Below are positions 25,340 through 36,881 of a DNA stretch of 64,000 bases, in pieces. Every line of letters begins with the position of its first letter. Within the stretch, counting starts at the first letter, position 1. The DNA comes from Pegea sp. RAD2-039 (lineage: Eukaryota > Chordata > Thaliacea > Salpida > Salpidae). The stretch lies in the NCBI GenBank assembly GCA_034620365.1, contig JAQGEQ010000382.1:62001-126000 (forward strand), in the 5' to 3' direction. The position numbers and the translations under genes were made by a program. A model generated the notes under the pieces. The model was not told the DNA's origin, did no database searches, and saw nothing but the letters and a program-made list of their open reading frames with translations.

Positions 25340-26669
25340 TTTCTGAGAAAAAGAAATTTAAATAGAAAATAAATTTTCAAATAAATTGAAATGAAAATTA
25401 TGAAGACCAATTTATTTCATAAAATTATATTTTACTAGATTCTAATTTATAGAAAAATTTGGAAAAATTATATAAAAAAATTATATATTTAAAAACTTCA
25501 TTTAAAGTTAAATAAATAAAAAAAAGAATAAAAAAAATGATTTAAGAAATTGAGAAAAGTTTTTAACAAAAAGAAAAATTAAAAAAACTTTTTAAGAATA
25601 TAAAAACTGAAATAATAAAATTATGAACTTGTAAAAAGCACTTCAAAATAATAATTAAATTATTAAAGATATAACAATTATAGATAGAAATAAGATTTAT
25701 GAAATCAAATGTTTATCTAATCAATGATTTGAATAAAAGTTAAAATTTAACTATTCTTACAAATGTATCTACAGATATTCATTTTTTATAAGATCAGATT
25801 TCAAGTATAAGCTGCACAAAATGGACTTTTTCAAAATGGTGCAGCATGAATTATAAACTTCAATTTAAAAAAATAAAAAGGACATTATGTCAAAAATTTA
25901 TTTCTAATCGATTAAAAAATAAATAATAAAATTGATAAAATAAATGAATAATTAAACTGTGACTAATTTAAAAAAATAATATTTTGTTAAAATAAATATC
26001 ACAAGAAGATCAATAGTACTGTACAAAAATATATTTACTTTCAAAGTATTACTTAAAAAATTGGTAAAAATCTGAAAAAAAAGAAATACAAATTAAATTT
26101 ATAGTGTATTTACATATATGAAATATTTCCTAACTACTTACACCTTAAGTACTGCGAAGCACGATTAGCTTACATTAGCTGTGAATATATAATCGACGCG
26201 TAACTGATAAAACATATAAATACACACAAATACTTTAAAGACTATAAAAGTTAATTTTTAAAATATATAAATATTAAAATTTTAATTTAAAACAAGAAAA
26301 GAAAAATGAAGATTATTGAATATCAACATTTGTAAAACAAGTTAAGAGTTTGTTATAATATATAACAATATATAATATATATAAATATATCGACATATTA
26401 TTCTTGGTTGATTTAAATAAAAGAATCTTAGAATTTGTTCAACTTTCAACGTACAAAGGCAACATACAAAAATCTTCTTAATTTTTTATGAAAATTAGAA
26501 TTGTTGTCAACTTAAACTTAATTGAATAGATATTTGAAAAACGATGCTAATAAAAAACTCTAAAATAAATATTATGAAAATAGTTTAATGTTTTCTGCAG
26601 GAAATGTTGTTTTGGAAATAGCTGAATATCAAATCCTTTTGAATTAGAAAATATTTGACAAATATGGTA
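25340..26669. other. AT-rich spacer
   Basis: No gene seen. The stretch around 25811-25855 shares the motif ACAAAATGGAYTTTTTCAAA with 37905-37930 (see findings). An ORF at 26547-26771 on the minus strand overlaps the transposon terminus and is not supported. Confidence 0.5.
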
Positions 26670-27640
26670 CAGTGCATGCTCGCTATAAACGGCCGCTGCT
26701 AATCCGGCAGGTTTCAGTCGAGAAGTAGATTTAATTAATTCAGCTAAAATCTTATTTAAGCTAAAAATCAATGTCTTCCTGAATGGAGATCACTGGAAAG
26801 CTGACAATGAATCCATGTTTAAGCTTATGTCGCAAGTATGTTTGCTTTACAGTTTGATCTTTACATCTGGTTTCGTCAGGAACGTGAGAAAGGCTGTCTA
26901 GTAACTGGTCCAATAATGTTAGAAAAGGTCTCTGAGTTCCACCGTTTAATTTACGGTGAACACTTTAAGTCCTTTTTAGCAAGTTCGGGGTTTCAATGGA
27001 GGGTTTGGGGGATATTCGGCTTGAGGAATCTCGAAGCCTTCGGTGAGAAATTAAGTTCAGATAACTCATCTGATTCGTTAATTAATTTTCTGGCATAACC
27101 GAGGGCTACTCCGAACATCAAATTTTTAATTGCGATGAAACCGGATTGTACTTTAGAATGTTGCCTGGACATACCTTAGTATCAGCACACAGCTGGCCGG
27201 ATGGAACGAAAAAGGCAAATGCCAGTGGGACAATAAAGTTACTTCCTATTGTATTTATATTTATTCTATTAAAGTTATTGTTATTGTTTATTGGTAAAAA
27301 TCCGCGTTGTTTTCGTAATCTCAACAACGAGGCGCTGCCGGTTATCTATAGAAATCAAGCAAATGCTTGGGTCGATCGTGATATTTTCCAAGATTGGTTT
27401 TTAACTGTTTCGTTCCCGAAACAAAACAACAGCTGAGACAACTTGGGCACAAAAAAAGGGCCATTTTGTTCCTCGATAATTGCTCTGTCCATTCAAGTGA
27501 GGACGAACTTATATCAGCTGATGGCAAAATTACTTCCAAGTTTCTGCCTCCAACTCATACGACCAATAGATCAAGATGTGCTGGAATCTATCAAAAGAGT
27601 TTATAGAAAGTCGATTCTGAGAGATCTTTTATTATATGCA
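26670..27640 (+). mobile_element. Decayed Tigger/pogo-family DNA transposon
   Basis: A pogo-like terminal sequence, CAGTGCATGCTCGCTATAA, begins at 26670 directly after a TA dinucleotide, the family's target site. Downstream, in several frames, lie the CENP-B-type DNA-binding segment (LYIWFRQEREKGCLVTGPIM, then SSGFQWR) and the DDE catalytic domain: FNCDETGLYFRMLPGHTLVS with the first Asp, AILFLDNCSVHSSEDEL with the second Asp, and IDQDVLESIKRVYRK covering the third acidic position. Several frameshifts and small deletions break the frame, so it is inactive. The 3' inverted terminus was not found; the relic fades out near 27640. Confidence 0.85.
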
Positions 27641-28727
27641 TAATATAAAATGTTTGGCTAATTCATTACATAAATAATCATTTAATTAGTTATAATTTGT
27701 TATTAGGCTTGTATATTTAGGCTTAACTAAAAACTAATTTATTTATCATCTTATTAAATTAATTTAACTTTCTTAGAAATTTTCTTTTTTACGAAAATTT
27801 TTATTGAGAAAATTTAAACTTTTTAGCATTTAAAAAAAAAAAGTTAAATTCCTGAAAAACGAACTTTAAATTTTATCACGTTGTTATTGACTACCATTAC
27901 AGCTGAGTTTTTTGCACGTGCTTTAAACTCCAATATATTTTTTATAAATATAATAAAGTTTTACTGATAACTTTGAATTTATAAACTTTTTGGCTTAATA
28001 TATTGTACAAGTCTTCTATTTTTGATATTTTAAATTTCATTTATAAAATAAATCTCAAACTATCAGAGCTTTAGAGAATATTATTTAGGAAATTTATTTT
28101 AAATTCTTTCAAATTTTTGGAGGTCACAAAGTTACTGGAGGTTAAAATTTAATTAAAGTAAAAATAGAAGTTTAAATAAATCCTAAATTTTTGGAACTTT
28201 TTTAGTTTCTTGAACTTCAACAACTTGATATGAAAGATACAAACTGAATTTTCAATTTGAAGTAAATCACTTTTGGAGACATTTGAATAAATCTCTACAA
28301 AAGTTTCCTGTTTAGTAAGAAAGATTGAAAAGTCGAGATGCTGGTTATCTAATCAATAAATCCTCTTCAAAAATTTCTTGTTTTCTTCAAATTATTTATT
28401 TTATTTATATAAAAAATCAATAATTAGAAAGTCAGAGAAACAGAAAGTTTGACTTTAATGATTGGAAACAACTTGCTTCTTATTTATAACTTGCAACAGT
28501 CGAGTACTGGTTCTACTTGGACAACAACTTTATTATTTATCTCATATATATCACAACAGAGTGCTTTTGTTACTCTCTAAACTTGTCAACCTTCAAGTTG
28601 AAGTCAAAAAAAAATCAATTGGCAAAAATTGAATCAAATTAATTTATTCAAATTCGAAATATTCAGAAAACAGAAAGAAAAACAATCAATAAGGAAAGTT
28701 AAAGATTACTCCAAAAAGTATTCTATT
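27641..28727. other. AT-rich spacer
   Basis: Sequence with no recognised gene or repeat. The 3' terminus of the Tigger element is expected here but no inverted copy of its 5' end is visible. Confidence 0.5.
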
Positions 28728-28925
28728 TCAAAAACAATGAAATAAAAAAGAAGAGTTTTCTTCTTGGATTTCAATTCTTCTCTCAGAGCGCCATTCGGAG
28801 CGATCTTCTGCCAAATCTTCCCATTTACTGACATCAATATTTAGTGATTTCGTATCTCGCTTGCAAGTATCTTTGAAACGAAGACAAGGACAACTGATGT
28901 TGATTTTCGAGAACTTCACATAAAA
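28728..28925 (-). mobile_element. Fragment of a LINE reverse-transcriptase C-terminal tail
   Basis: The minus strand encodes CLRFKDTCKRDTKSLNIDVS followed by WEDLAEDRSEWRSERR. The pattern R-[FY]-K-D-x-C-K-R-D-x-K-x-x-x-I-D-x-x-x-W-E-x-L-A-x-D-R-x-x-W-R-S is the tail I associate with many invertebrate non-LTR retrotransposon polyproteins. No reverse-transcriptase core is present nearby, so this is a remnant. It abuts the left copy of the 190-bp direct repeat. Confidence 0.6.
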
Positions 28926-28970
28926 GTATGGATGATGACATCTACATCACTCGTGACATCATAACAAATC

Positions 28971-29163
28971 GTGTCTTCAACTAAAGATTAGTTTGTGGAT
29001 GTTGAAATCGTTGATGGAGGTTGTTGGAAGACATCTATGTTCTACAGATGCGATAATTTCAGTTAAAACTTCACTTCTTTTCAATATCTCGAGAAAAGTC
29101 TTGGTGGTTGAAAGCAGTTTGAAGGTCTTTCTGTAAAACAAATTATCATCATTTTGATATTAT
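28971..29163 (+). repeat. 190-bp direct repeat, left copy
   Basis: Matches 36691-36881 in the same orientation with only scattered differences (shared runs include GTTGTTGGAAGACATCTATG and AGCAGTTTGAAGGTCTTTCT). The pair brackets the erlin exon copy and the 99-bp array. Confidence 0.9.
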
Positions 29164-30264
29164 CAAAGATTGTTGCTCTAAAGCGACACATGTGATCAAT
29201 AAAACGATTTCAATTTACTTGTAAACAACCTTCTGTTGATTATTCAAGAATTTTATTAATTTATTTACAAATAATTTTGTTCTTTTATCTTTCCAAAAGT
29301 CCTCTCTATCTATTTTTAGTCTATCTTTTTGAAGACATAATAATAATAAAAAGAAATTAATTTGAAAGATGAATGAATTATTTGAAAAGAGAAGTTGTTG
29401 TTAATAAAATAATTTCTAGAAATCAGGAAAGAAAGTTTTAAAAATGTTAAAATTATAAAACAACAGAAATCATGAACTCAAAGATGGGAAGAAATAATTA
29501 ATAAATAATTACTGAATCAAATATTCAAGTTTAAATAAAAATATATTTATCAATTATCAAATTTATATATCAAACCATCTATATACTAAATCATGAAAAT
29601 TAAAATATGAAAACTTTATATAAAAAACATCAAAAATATATTTATATATTAATAATTATTAACTTAAAAAATATATTTGAAAATTTATGAAATTAAAAAG
29701 TTTTTAATTACAAAAAATAATGATGGGAAAAGAATTTGAAAAATTCATGAAAAGTATTTTGTAAAATAATTCATCAAAATTAAAATTAAAAGAAATAATA
29801 AATTGATTTAAATAAAAGGCAAGTTGTTAAAATGATAAAAACCTTTGTTAGTTTTAAACAATTAGAATTTAAAACTTCAATCTCAGAAGTAATCCACAGA
29901 TGATGTTGATCAACTAAGTTGAAGATGTTTACTTCAAATATCACTAAATCTTCTTTATTTAGATCTTCAAGAATTTCTTAGAAGTTTTAGGAATTCATTG
30001 AAGACAAGGTCATCAGTAACATCTAAAATATTTGATATTATTTGAAAATATAATAAAAATTATTTTCAAGTTTTTATATCATTTTAATATATAAATAAAA
30101 AAGAAAATTTTTAATGAAATTCTGGAATTGATTTATTTTCAGAATATTTGAAAATAATTTCGAAATTATTATTATTCAATAAAAATAATTTGATTAGTTT
30201 TCAAAAATCTTTTAGAAATATCTAATCTTGTTTTGATAAAAATAGTTTAAAGGGAATGAAGAAG
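29164..30264. other. AT-rich spacer
   Basis: Low-complexity AT-rich sequence; nothing recognised. Confidence 0.5.
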
Positions 30265-30448
30265 TTGTAAATATCTGAGAAAGTCTTCAAACCTTTGAAA
30301 GAGGATCTGTTGGATGTTGGAAGCTGTCAATAAACATTTGAGGAATATTTGGACCAAAATAAACTTTAGAAGTTGTAGATAAAGCTTCAATCTTCTTCAA
30401 CTAGATATATTCTGGTGTTAATTTCAACTGTAAAAGAAAATAAGAAAA
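30265..30448 (-). pseudogene. Copy of erlin exon 9 with premature stop
   Basis: This stretch is nearly identical to 22764-22947, which holds erlin exon 9, its donor, part of the next intron and its acceptor with intron beyond. Because intron sequence is included on both sides it is a DNA-level duplication, not a retrocopy. Of the very few differences, one turns GAG into TAG (30401-30403 on the plus strand reads CTA), within TPEYI-stop. It lies about 7.5 kb from its parent, in the same orientation. Confidence 0.92.
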
Positions 30449-31395
30449 CAAAAACGCCTTTTTATTAAACATTTGAACTCCAAGCGGGAATAATAAGAAT
30501 GTTGAAATTAATAAATTAATTTAAATTAAAAATAAAAAAGAATAAAAAGAAATTTGAAAATATTTAAAAAAAATTTCATTAAATTTATTATTAGAAATAA
30601 GAATTGAAAATATCATGAAAATCAGAACAATAAATTTGAACTGAAATATTATTTGTAGCTACAATTGATATCAGAGATCTTCTGAGAAGACACAAAAAGA
30701 TTTAAAGAAGAAGAAATCATGATAAGAAAATAATTGAGATTCAAGATGCTTCTGACCAAATATATTAATATAAGCTTCCACATTCATAACTGCACCAACT
30801 GTTTAGATCCTCTGTTCGGTGACACGGACCAGTGTCCTGGGACAGTGACATCAAGGACAGCGGAGTAGAGAATCCGAAAAAGTCTTCAAATCAGTTTTCT
30901 GTGTTAAAAAACAACAATTTAAAATAGAAATATAATTACTAGCTAAGATTGTTGGCACCACCTAGCGGTAGGAATTTCATCTTTAAAAAGTTGAGAATAT
31001 TGAAGTTGTTAGTTTGTAGAAAATCTTCTTTTTGATACTAATTAAATACATTTTATTGTTGAGTTTTGTAGTCTGTACTTCATCAACCACAAAATCATCA
31101 GATTTATTTTTATATTTAAAGAAGATACTTTTAGCGCTAATTACTTTCTGTGTCTTTAATGATGAAGATTCAAACTCACTCATGAGAAGAAGAACCAATC
31201 ATCTCGTCGTCATAGAGATGAGCCAAGACACAACATATTTGGCTCCTACAGATCATAAAATGATGAAGATAAACTGGTACAGATCTTCTGAAACTTCCAG
31301 AGATCAAATGATGAAGAAGTGACGAAGATCTGTACCAGAAGATTATTTGAAACAAAGAAGTCTTCATCCACGAAAATAATCTGAGAGCTTGAGAC
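30449..31395. other. Spacer left of the 99-bp array
   Basis: AT-rich sequence. Near 30832-30848 there is one isolated TGTCCTGGGACAGTGAC copy of the 13-bp motif that forms the large array at 54.9-59.3 kb. An open frame at 31032-31322 has no ATG start and no support. Confidence 0.45.
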
Positions 31396-34300
31396 TTTGC
31401 TGGCTTCATCTCTTACATCAGGTAGAAGATGGACGAATGACATTCTGAGAGAAGAAAACAATTTGATTACATCAGATAGACTTGATTGGGAAGCTTCGCT
31501 GGCTTCATCTCTTACATCAGGTAGAAGATGGACGAATGAGACTCTGAGAGAAGGAAATAGTTTGATTACATCAGATAGACTTGATTGGGAAGCTTCGCTG
31601 GCTTCATCTCTTACATCAGGTAGAAGATGGACGAATGACATTCTGAGAGAAGAAAACAATTTGATTACATCAGATAGACTTGATTGGGAAGCTTTGCTGA
31701 CTTCATCTCTTACATCAGGTAGAAGATGGACGAATGAGACTCTGAGAGAAGAAAACAATTTGATTACATCAGATAGACTTGATTGGGAAGCTTCGCTGAC
31801 TTCATCTCTTACATCAGGTAGAAGATGGACGAATGACATTCTGAGAGAAGGAAATAGTTTGATTACATCAGATAGACTTGATTGGGAAGCTTCGCTGACT
31901 TCATCTCTTACATCAGGTAGAAGATGGACGAATGAGACTCTGAGAGAAGGAAACAATTTGATTACATCAGATAGACTTGATTGGGAAGCTTCGCTGACTT
32001 CATCTCTTACATCAGGTAGAAGATGGACGAATGACATTCTGAGAGAAGGAAATAGTTTGATTACATCAGATAGACTTGATTGGGAAGCTTCGCTGACTTC
32101 ATCTCTTACATCAGGTAGAAGATGGACGAATGAGACTCTGAGAGAAGAAAACAATTTGATTACATCAGATAGACTTGATTGGGAAGCTTCTCTGACTTCA
32201 TCTCTTACATCAGGTAGAAGATGGACGAATGAGACTCTGAGAGAAGGAAACAATTTGATTACATCAGATAGACTTGATTGGGAAGCTTCTCTGACTTCAT
32301 CTCTTACATCAGGTAGAAGATGGACGAATGAGACTCTGAGAGAAGGAAACAATTTGATTACATCAGATAGACTTGATTGGGAAGCTTCGCTGACTTCATC
32401 TCTTACATCAGGTAGAAGATGGACGAATGACATTCTGAGAGAAGAAAACAATTTGATTACATCAGATAGACTTGATTGGGAAGCTTCGCTGGCTTCATCT
32501 CTTACATCAGGTAGAAGATGGACGAATGAGACTCTGAGAGAAGAAAACAATTTGATTACATCAGATAGACTTGATTGGGAAGCTTCGCTGACTTCATCTC
32601 TTACATCAGGTAGAAGATGGACGAATGACATTCTGAGAGAAGAAAACAATTTGATTACATCAGATGGACTTGATTGGGAAGCTTCGCTGACTTCATCTCT
32701 TACATCAGGTAGAAGATGGACGAATGAGACTCTGAGAGAAGAAAACAATTTGATTACATCAGATAGACTTGATTGGGAAGCTTCGCTGACTTCATCTCTT
32801 ACATCAGGTAGAAGATCGACGAATGACATTCTGAGAGAAGAAAACAGTTTGATTACATCAGATAGACTTGATTGGGAAGCTTCGCTGACTTCATCTCTTA
32901 CATCAGGAAGAAGATCGACGAATGACATTCTGAGAGAAGGAAACAGTTTGATTACATCAGATAGACTTGATTGGGAAGCTTTGCTGGCTTCATCTCTTAC
33001 ATCAGGAAGAAGATGGACGAATGACATTCTGAGAGAAGGAAACAGTTTGATTACATCAGATAGACTTGATTGGGAAGCTTCGCTGACTTCATCTCTTACA
33101 TCAGGAAGAAGATCGACGAATGACATTCTGAGAGAAGGAAACAGTTTGATTACATCAGATAGACTTGATTGGGAAGCTTCGCTGACTTCATCTCTTACAT
33201 CAGGTAGAAGATGGACGAATGAGACTCTGAGAGAAGGAAACAATTTGATTACATCAGATAGACTTGATTGGGAAGCTTCGCTGACTTCATCTCTTACATC
33301 AGGTAGAAGATGGACGAATGAGACTCTGAGAGAAGAAAACAGTTTGATTACATCAGATAGACTTGATTGGGAAGCTTCTCTGACTTCATCTCTTACATCA
33401 GGTAGAAGATGGACGAATGACATGCTGAGAGAAGAAAACAATTTGATTACATCAGATAGACTTGATTGGGAAGCTTCGCTGACTTCATCTCTTACATCAG
33501 GTAGAAGATCGACGAATGACATTCTGAGAGAAGGAAACAGTTTGATTACATCAGATAGACTTGATTGGGAAGCTTCGCTGACTTCATCTCTTACATCAGG
33601 AAGAAGATCGACGAATGACATTCTGAGAGAAGGAAACAGTTTGATTACATCAGATAGACTTGATTGGGAAGCTTCGCTGACTTCATCTCTTACATCAGGT
33701 AGAAGATCGACGAATGACATTCTGAGAGAAGGAAACAGTTTGATTACATCAGATAGACTTGATTGGGAAGCTTCGCTGACTTCATCTCTTACATCAGGTA
33801 GAAGATCGACGAATGACATTCTGAGAGAAGAAAACAGTTTGATTACATCAGATAGACTTGATTGGGAAGCTTCGCTGACTTCATCTCTTACATCAGGAAG
33901 AAGATCGACGAATGACATTCTGAGAGAAGGAAACAGTTTGATTACATCAGATAGACTTGATTGGGAAGCTTCGCTGACTTCATCTCTTACCTCAGGTAGA
34001 AGATCGACGAATGACATTCTGAGAGAAGGAAACAGTTTGATTACATCAGATAGACTTGATTGGGAAGCTTCGCTGACTTCATCTCTTACATCAGGTAGAA
34101 GATCGACGAATGACATTCTGAGAGAAGAAAACAATTTGATTACATCAGATAGACTTGATTGGGAAGCTTCGCTGACTTCATCTCTTACATCAGGTAGAAG
34201 ATCGACGAATGACATTCTGAGAGAAGAAAACAGTTTGATTACATCAGATAGACTTGATTGGGAAGCTTCGCTGACTTCATCTCTTACATCAGGAAGAAGA

Positions 34301-36663
34301 TCGACGAATGACATTCTGAGAGAAGGAAACAGTTTGATTACATCAGATAGACTTGATTGGGAAGCTTTGCTGGCTTCATCTCTTACATCAGGAAGAAGAT
34401 GGACGAATGACATTCTGAGAGAAGGAAACAGTTTGATTACATCAGATAGACTTGATTGGGAAGCTTCGCTGACTTCATCTCTTACATCAGGTAGAAGATG
34501 GACGAATGAGACTCTGAGAGAAGAAAACAGTTTGATTACATCAGATAGACTTGATTGTGAAGCTTTGCTGACTTCATCTCTTACATCAGGTAGAAGATGG
34601 ACGAATGAGACTCTGAGAGAAGAAAACAATTTGATTACATCAGATAGACTTGATTGGGAAGCTTCTCTGACTTCATCTCTTACATCAGGTAGAAGATGGA
34701 CGAATGAGACTCTGAGAGAAGAAAACAGTTTGATTACATCAGATAGACTTGATTGTGAAGCTTTGCTGACTTCATCTCTTACATCAGGTAGAAGATGGAC
34801 GAATGAGACTCTGAGAGAAGAAAACAATTTGATTACATCAGATAGACTTGATTGGGAAGCTTCGCTGACTTCATCTCTTACATCAGGTAGAAGATGGACG
34901 AATGAGACTCTGAGAGAAGAAAACAGTTTGATTACATCAGATAGACTTGATTGTGAAGCTTTGCTGACTTCATCTCTTACATCAGGTAGAAGATGGACGA
35001 ATGAGACTCTGAGAGAAGAAAACAGTTTGATTACATCAGATAGACTTGATTGTGAAGCTTTGCTGACTTCATCTCTTACATCAGGTAGAAGATGGACGAA
35101 TGAGACTCTGAGAGAAGGAAACAATTTGATTACATCAGATAGACTTGATTGGGAAGCTTCTCTGACTTCATCTCTTACATCAGATAGAATATGGACGAAT
35201 GAGACTCTGAGAGAAGGAAATAGTTTGATTACATCAGATAGACTTGATTGGGAAGCTTCGCTGGCTTCATCTCTTACATCAGGTAGAAGATGGACGAATG
35301 ACATTCTGAGAGAAGGAAACAATTTGATTACATCAGATAGACTTGATTGGGAAGCTTCGCTGGCTTCATCTCTTACATCAGGTAGAAGATGGACGAATGA
35401 CATTCTGAGAGAAGGAAACAATTTGATTACATCAGATAGACTTGATTGGGAAGCTTCGCTGGCTTCATCTCTTACATCAGGTAGAAGATGGACGAATGAG
35501 ACTCTGAGAGAAGAAAACAATTTGATTACATCAGATAGACTTGATAGGAAGCTTCTCTGACTTCATCTCTTACATCAGGTAGAAGATGGACGAATGACAT
35601 TCTGAGAGAAAAAAACAATTTGATTACATCAGATAGACTTGATTGGGAAGCTTCGCTGGCTTCATCTCTTACATCAGGTAGAAGATGGACGAATGAGACT
35701 CTGAGAGAAGGAAACAATTTGATTACATCAGATAGACTTGATTGGGAAGCTTCGCTGACTTCATCTCTTACATCAGGTAGAAGATGGACGAATGACATTC
35801 TGAGAGAAGAAAACAATTTGATTACATCAGATAGACTTGATTGGGAAGCTTCTCTGACTTCATCTCTTACATCAGATAGAAGATGGACGAATGAGACTCT
35901 GAGAGAAGGAAACAATTTGATTACATCAGATAAACTTGATAGGAAGCTTCTCTGACTTCATCTCTTACATCAGGTAGAAGATGGACGAATGACATTCTGA
36001 GAGAAGAAAACAATTTGATTACATCAGATAGACTTGATTGGGAAGCTTCGCTGGCTTCATCTCTTACATCAGGTAGAAGATGGACGAATGACATTCTGAG
36101 AGAAGAAAACAATTTGATTACATCAGATAGACTTGATTGGAAGCTTCGCTGACTTCATCTCTTACATCAGGTAGAAGATGGACGAATGAGACTCTGAGAG
36201 AAGAAAACAATTTGATTACATCAGATAGACTTGATTGGGAAGCTTTGCTGACTTCATCTCTTACATCAGGTAGAAGATGGACGAATGAGACTCTGAGAGA
36301 AGGAAACAATTTGATTACATCAGATAGACTTGATTGGGAAGCTTTGCTGACTTCATCTCTTACATCAGGTAGAAGATGGACGAATGAGACTCTGAGAGAA
36401 GGAAACAATTTGATTACATCAGATAGACTTGATTGGGAAGCTTCGCTGGCTTCATCTCTTACATCAGGTAGAAGATGGACGAATGACATTCTGAGAGAAG
36501 AAAACAATTTGATTACATCAGATAGACTTGATTGGAAGCTTCGCTGACTTCATCTCTTACATCAGGTAGAAGATGGACGAATGAGACTCTGAGAGAAGGA
36601 AATAGTTTGATTACATCAGATAGACTTGATTGGGAAGCTTTGCTGACTTCATCTCTTACATCA
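31396..36663. repeat. 99-bp tandem array (about 53 copies)
   Basis: The unit runs from GACTTCATCTCTTACATCAG to TTGATTGGGAAGCTTCGCT. Copies differ at a handful of fixed positions: GAGACT/GACATT, AGATGG/AGATCG, GGTAGA/GGAAGA, GAAAAC/GGAAAC/GGAAAT, TTCGCT/TTTGCT/TTCTCT, GATTGGGAA/GATTGTGAA. Because 99 is a multiple of three and the unit lacks stops in one frame on each strand, both strands stay open for more than 1,380 codons (plus 31397-35560, minus 31246-35520). Near 35543, 35939, 36134 and 36531 one-base losses break both frames. Variant types cluster (AGATCG types at about 32.8-34.3 kb, GATTGTGAA types at 34.5-35.1 kb), the mark of local unequal exchange or conversion. I regard it as a minisatellite unless transcripts show otherwise. 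Confidence 0.93.
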
Positions 36664-36690
36664 TTGTATCAACAAAATTGTTTGAAAATT

Positions 36691-36881
36691 GTGTCTTCAA
36701 CTAAAGATTAGTTTGAGGATGTTGAAATCGTTGATGGAGGTTGTTGGAAGACATCTATGTTCTACAGATGCGATAATTTCAGTTAAAACTTCACTTCTTT
36801 TCGATATTTTTGAGAAAAGCCTTGTGATTGAAAGCAGTTTGAAGGTCTTTCTGTAAAACAAACCATCTTCATTTTGGTATT
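36691..36881 (+). repeat. 190-bp direct repeat, right copy
   Basis: Second copy of 28971-29163, starting 28 bases after the last 99-bp unit. After the repeat the two flanks diverge completely. Confidence 0.9.

Noticed and set aside
31032-31322. A 96-codon ORF with a signal-peptide-like start
   Set aside because: It lacks an ATG and runs into duplicated, array-flanking sequence.
31246-35560. Two giant ORFs (1,387 and 1,424 codons) as protein-coding genes
   Set aside because: They are the two strands of one 99-bp minisatellite. Openness follows from a stop-free unit with a length divisible by three, and frameshifted units sit at the right end. No splice or homology support.
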